NCBI GenBank assembly: GCA_017960585.1
Contig: JAGCYX010000011.1
Span: 1 to 41,779, forward strand
Length of the DNA stretch: 41,779 nucleotides
DNA from: Bacteroidales bacterium
Lineage (GTDB): Bacteria; Bacteroidota; Bacteroidia; Bacteroidales; UBA932
Direction: 5' to 3'
In this document: positions 39,685 through 41,779 of the stretch, one piece after another
Layout of the letters: each line of letters begins with the position of its first letter
Position numbering within the stretch: position 1 is the first letter of the stretch
The notes under the pieces: generated by a model
Database searches by the model: none
Seen by the model: only the letters and a program-made list of their open reading frames with translations
Told to the model about the DNA's origin: nothing
Position numbers and translations under genes: made by a program

Positions 39685-41460
39685 ATGAAAAAATATATTG
39701 TAGCCATTACGGCGATTTGCACTTTGTTATTCTCTGCCTGCACATCGCAATTGGATATCCCGCAGAAGGGTGTCGTTGCCTACGAGACCTATTACACGTC
39801 CGATGAAGCCGCAGAAGCTGCTCTGGTAAATGTATATGCCAAAATGGTCCAGTCCGTTTTCGGCTCCGTCGGAAACTGGAATCCCTATTTCTTCATGCTG
39901 AACTACTCTGCAGATGACGTGTTCGCTGCAGGAAAGAACAAGGACGACCATCTTGACGTGCGCCTTTTCAATGAGTATCGCTATGACGCATCTTATGACA
40001 TCATCAAGAGGGTGTACTCAAGTCTTTATCAGACCATCTACGCCTGCAACCTCCTGATCGACAACTTCACCAAGGAAGGGGCCTATTCGAGCCCGGTGGT
40101 GGACCGCTGCATTGCCGAGGCGAGGGTGGTCCGTGCATGGTGCCATATGACTGCGGCTCTCTGCTGGCAGTGCCCTCCGCTTGTGGATCACTGTCTGACC
40201 AACGAGGACCCTACGAATGTGGAGTCCCAGAAGTTCCTGCTCGACTGGTGTATCAAAGAATGCGAAACGGCTATTCCCAACCTGAGAGCAAGAAACGGCA
40301 AGTTCGACAAGGACGCCACCACTTATGTGACAAAGGGCTTTGCCCAGTTTGTGGCTGGAAAGTCTGCGGTATTCGCCAATGAGATGGATGTCGCCCGCAA
40401 GTATCTCGGCGATCTGATCAACTCCGGCAACTATGAGCTTGTCCCCGGAGAGCGCTGGTGGGAGAATTTCCATACCCCGGGAGACGGCAACGAGGAAAAG
40501 ATCTTCGAGCCGAACTGGGTCTACGACTCTAACAATCCGTCCGGAGACAACACGTCCCGCTCAAAGTGGAATCAGAACAACACGCTTAACTGGCGTGGTA
40601 AGAACATGAATTCCTGGGCGGTTTGCATGGCCACTACCGGCTGGAACGGCGGAGCCATCAACGGTTATTTTGCTGACAAGTTCCTTGCGCATGATGGTAA
40701 CGGTCCCCGCCGTATGGGCACTTTCTTCACAGCTGACGAATGGCTTTACGGCATCGACAGCGATGGCAATGAGATTTTTGACAAATTCCCCTGGATGCGC
40801 TGGAATTCCGACTATGTCGGCAACAGCTATACTTCCGGCGAATTGAAGCCGGCTGACGAATGGACGCTTGAGGACAAGAAGAAAGATCCGACGCGAGGCA
40901 TGAATGCCAACGGCTTCTTCGGCCGTACCTACTATATGAACTGGAAGTTCATGTCTCTCAACGGCATCGATTCAGTTCCCGAGGTTTCCAGCGGTGCGTC
41001 TAATCAGTCGAATTCCAAGTGCGCTCGCTATGCCGAGGCCCTTCTCCTTTATGCTGAGGCCTGCATCGGAAGCGGTGACGCCGCCAAGGGTAAAGAAGCG
41101 CTCAACGCGATTCAGCGCCGCGCAGAAGTGCCTGAGACCGAGCTTACCCTCGCCAATGTCCAGGAAGAGAAGCAGTATGAACTCTGGTTCGAAAGCGCCC
41201 GATTCCACGACATCGTCCGCTGGGGCATCGCTGACCAGGTATGCGGCAAGGATCTCGACAGGTATCCTGAGGCATTCGACGCCATGTCGAAGGACAAGGA
41301 GCCTGAGCACAGGTGGTATTATGTCGAGAGAAAGCCTTACGAGGGTATTCCTCACCAGTTCATCAAAGGCAAGCACGAATACTTCCCGTTCCCGGCTGAT
41401 GTCTGCGCGATCAATCCTTCGCTCCATCAGCTCAATGGCTGGGCTACTGAGAAACAGTAG
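39685..41460 (+). CDS. SusD/RagB-like surface glycan-binding lipoprotein
   Basis: This 591-aa lipoprotein has a lipobox (LLFSAC, C19) and a SusD layout: the early DIPQKGVVAYETYYTSDEAAEAALVNVYAK helix region, TPR-like helices (IAEARVVRAWCHM), and a C-terminal SusD domain with CARYAEALLLYAEACIGSGDAAKGKEALNAIQ, LWFESARFHDIVRWG, and ending EYFPFPADVCAINPSLHQ. It caps the SusC channel and binds the substrate at the cell surface. It starts 19 nt after susC with an AGGAGA 9 nt before the ATG, an unusually good Shine-Dalgarno for this phylum. No glycan-degrading gene follows; the operon ends in a terminator. Confidence 0.96.
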   Translation: MKKYIVAITAICTLLFSACTSQLDIPQKGVVAYETYYTSDEAAEAALVNVYAKMVQSVFGSVGNWNPYFFMLNYSADDVFAAGKNKDDHLDVRLFNEYRYDASYDIIKRVYSSLYQTIYACNLLIDNFTKEGAYSSPVVDRCIAEARVVRAWCHMTAALCWQCPPLVDHCLTNEDPTNVESQKFLLDWCIKECETAIPNLRARNGKFDKDATTYVTKGFAQFVAGKSAVFANEMDVARKYLGDLINSGNYELVPGERWWENFHTPGDGNEEKIFEPNWVYDSNNPSGDNTSRSKWNQNNTLNWRGKNMNSWAVCMATTGWNGGAINGYFADKFLAHDGNGPRRMGTFFTADEWLYGIDSDGNEIFDKFPWMRWNSDYVGNSYTSGELKPADEWTLEDKKKDPTRGMNANGFFGRTYYMNWKFMSLNGIDSVPEVSSGASNQSNSKCARYAEALLLYAEACIGSGDAAKGKEALNAIQRRAEVPETELTLANVQEEKQYELWFESARFHDIVRWGIADQVCGKDLDRYPEAFDAMSKDKEPEHRWYYVERKPYEGIPHQFIKGKHEYFPFPADVCAINPSLHQLNGWATEKQ

Positions 41461-41486
41461 CGTTCAGCAGAACCATGCATGAACAG

Positions 41487-41521
41487 GCCGGGCCGCGCAA
41501 ATTGCGCAGCCCGGCTTTTTT
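41487..41521 (+). terminator. Rho-independent terminator after susD
   Basis: GCCGGGC-C-GCGC...GCGC-A-GCCCGGC forms a GC-rich stem, followed by six T residues. It lies 26 nt past the susD stop codon. Confidence 0.9.
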
Positions 41522-41538
41522 GTGCGGGTGAAGGGGCT

Positions 41539-41610
41539 CGACGCTGCGCGTCGCGGCGTTTTATGATGCGGGGGACGTATCCCCCGCAACCCCCTGCGTC
41601 GCTTCGCTCC
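41539..41610. repeat. REP-like element upstream of tRNA-Leu
   Basis: Two hairpins, CGACGC/GCGTCG (41539-41553) and GCGGGGG/CCCCCGC (41568-41587), are followed by AACCCCCTGCGTCGCTTCGCTCC-type sequence. Read on the minus strand, GAGCGAAGCGA then AGGGGGTTGCGGGGGATA closely match the segment inside murI. Confidence 0.65.
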
Positions 41611-41621
41611 TTTTTTTTTAC

Positions 41622-41629
41622 TATATTTG
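41622..41629 (+). promoter_or_regulatory. -7 box of tRNA-Leu
   Basis: TATATTTG, 10 nt upstream of the tRNA 5' end. The REP-like element occupies the place of a -33 region, where no TTTG is seen. Confidence 0.65.
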
Positions 41630-41639
41630 CGGTCGCAAT

Positions 41640-41721
41640 GCGGGTGTGTTGTAATTGGTAGCCAAGCGGGACTTAGGATCCCGTGCCGCAAGGCGTAAGG
41701 GTTCGAGCCCCTTCACCCGCA
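41640..41721 (+). tRNA. tRNA-Leu (anticodon TAG)
   Basis: The 82-nt class II tRNA has acceptor GCGGGTG/CACCCGC, anticodon stem-loop CGGGA-CTTAGGA-TCCCG giving TAG, and a long variable arm (TGCCGCAAGGCGT). The T-arm is AAGGG-TTCGAGC-CCCTT and the discriminator is A. The encoded 3' end is followed by CA, not CCA. Confidence 0.96.
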
Positions 41722-41725
41722 CAGG

Positions 41726-41779
41726 TTAGTTGACGCGAATCTTCTGGCCGATGCTGAGTTTGTTGGGGTTGATGCCGGG
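41726..41779 (-). CDS. C-terminal end of a LysM-domain protein (partial)
   Basis: Only the last 17 codons are in the window, on the minus strand: PGINPNKLSIGQKIRVN then TAA. The NPNKLSIGQKIRV pattern is the end of a LysM repeat, which binds peptidoglycan or chitin-like glycans. The rest of the protein lies beyond the right edge. Confidence 0.7.
   Translation of the reverse strand, partial: PGINPNKLSIGQKIRVN

Overview
The window is a chromosomal segment of a fairly GC-rich member of the Bacteroidales. Three things point there: a SusC/SusD outer-membrane pair, repeated TAnnTTTG promoter elements (the Bacteroidetes -7 box), and families largely confined to that phylum (CCDC81-type HU domain, DUF4922-SpoIID, DUF6515, DUF1343/NamZ). 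No rRNA, integrase or transposase is visible. Two tRNA genes are present: Asn-GTT on the minus strand and Leu-TAG on the plus strand.

Region 1 (about 1-10,500, minus strand) is a visibly more AT-rich defence island. Seven genes form one tightly overlapped operon, read right to left: a C5-cytosine DNA methyltransferase, an EcoRII-type restriction endonuclease, a MutL/MORC-like GHKL ATPase, a Z1-domain superfamily-2 ATPase, a DUF4420 PD-(D/E)XK protein, an AIPR protein, and a Vsr mismatch endonuclease. This joins a complete EcoRII-like restriction-modification-repair set to the core of the MZA (MutL-Z1-AIPR) defence system. A short array of palindromic repeats lies downstream, at the left edge of the window.

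Region 2 (10,500-12,000) is an accessory patch with a 92-aa protein, a four-helix membrane protein and a 37-aa candidate ORF. It carries two copies of a hairpin repeat and several TGTCA/TGACA sites close to Bacteroidetes promoters.

Region 3 (12,000-19,400, mostly minus) is housekeeping and secreted-enzyme territory: a three-gene operon (histidine phosphatase, glutaminyl cyclase, sialate O-acetylesterase), a DUF3298 lipoprotein-proB-proA operon, tRNA-Asn and a secreted hypothetical protein.

Region 4 (19,397-27,702, plus) reads as an envelope and peptidoglycan-recycling run: membrane-anchored HU protein, NUDIX hydrolase, a HIT-like/SpoIID fusion, an AmpG-like permease, NamZ exo-muramidase, a DUF6515 protein and glutamate racemase. 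Repeat-like DNA has entered ampG and murI in frame.

Region 5 (27,850-36,368, plus) holds prfB without the programmed frameshift, class I fumarase, serB, an M48 lipoprotein protease, a GH3 glycosidase and an M28 peptidase. Region 6 (36,500-41,779) holds the SusC/SusD pair, a terminator, a REP-like repeat, tRNA-Leu and the last codons of a LysM protein. No gene-free stretch exceeds 300 bases; the gaps hold the promoters, hairpins, repeats and tRNAs listed.
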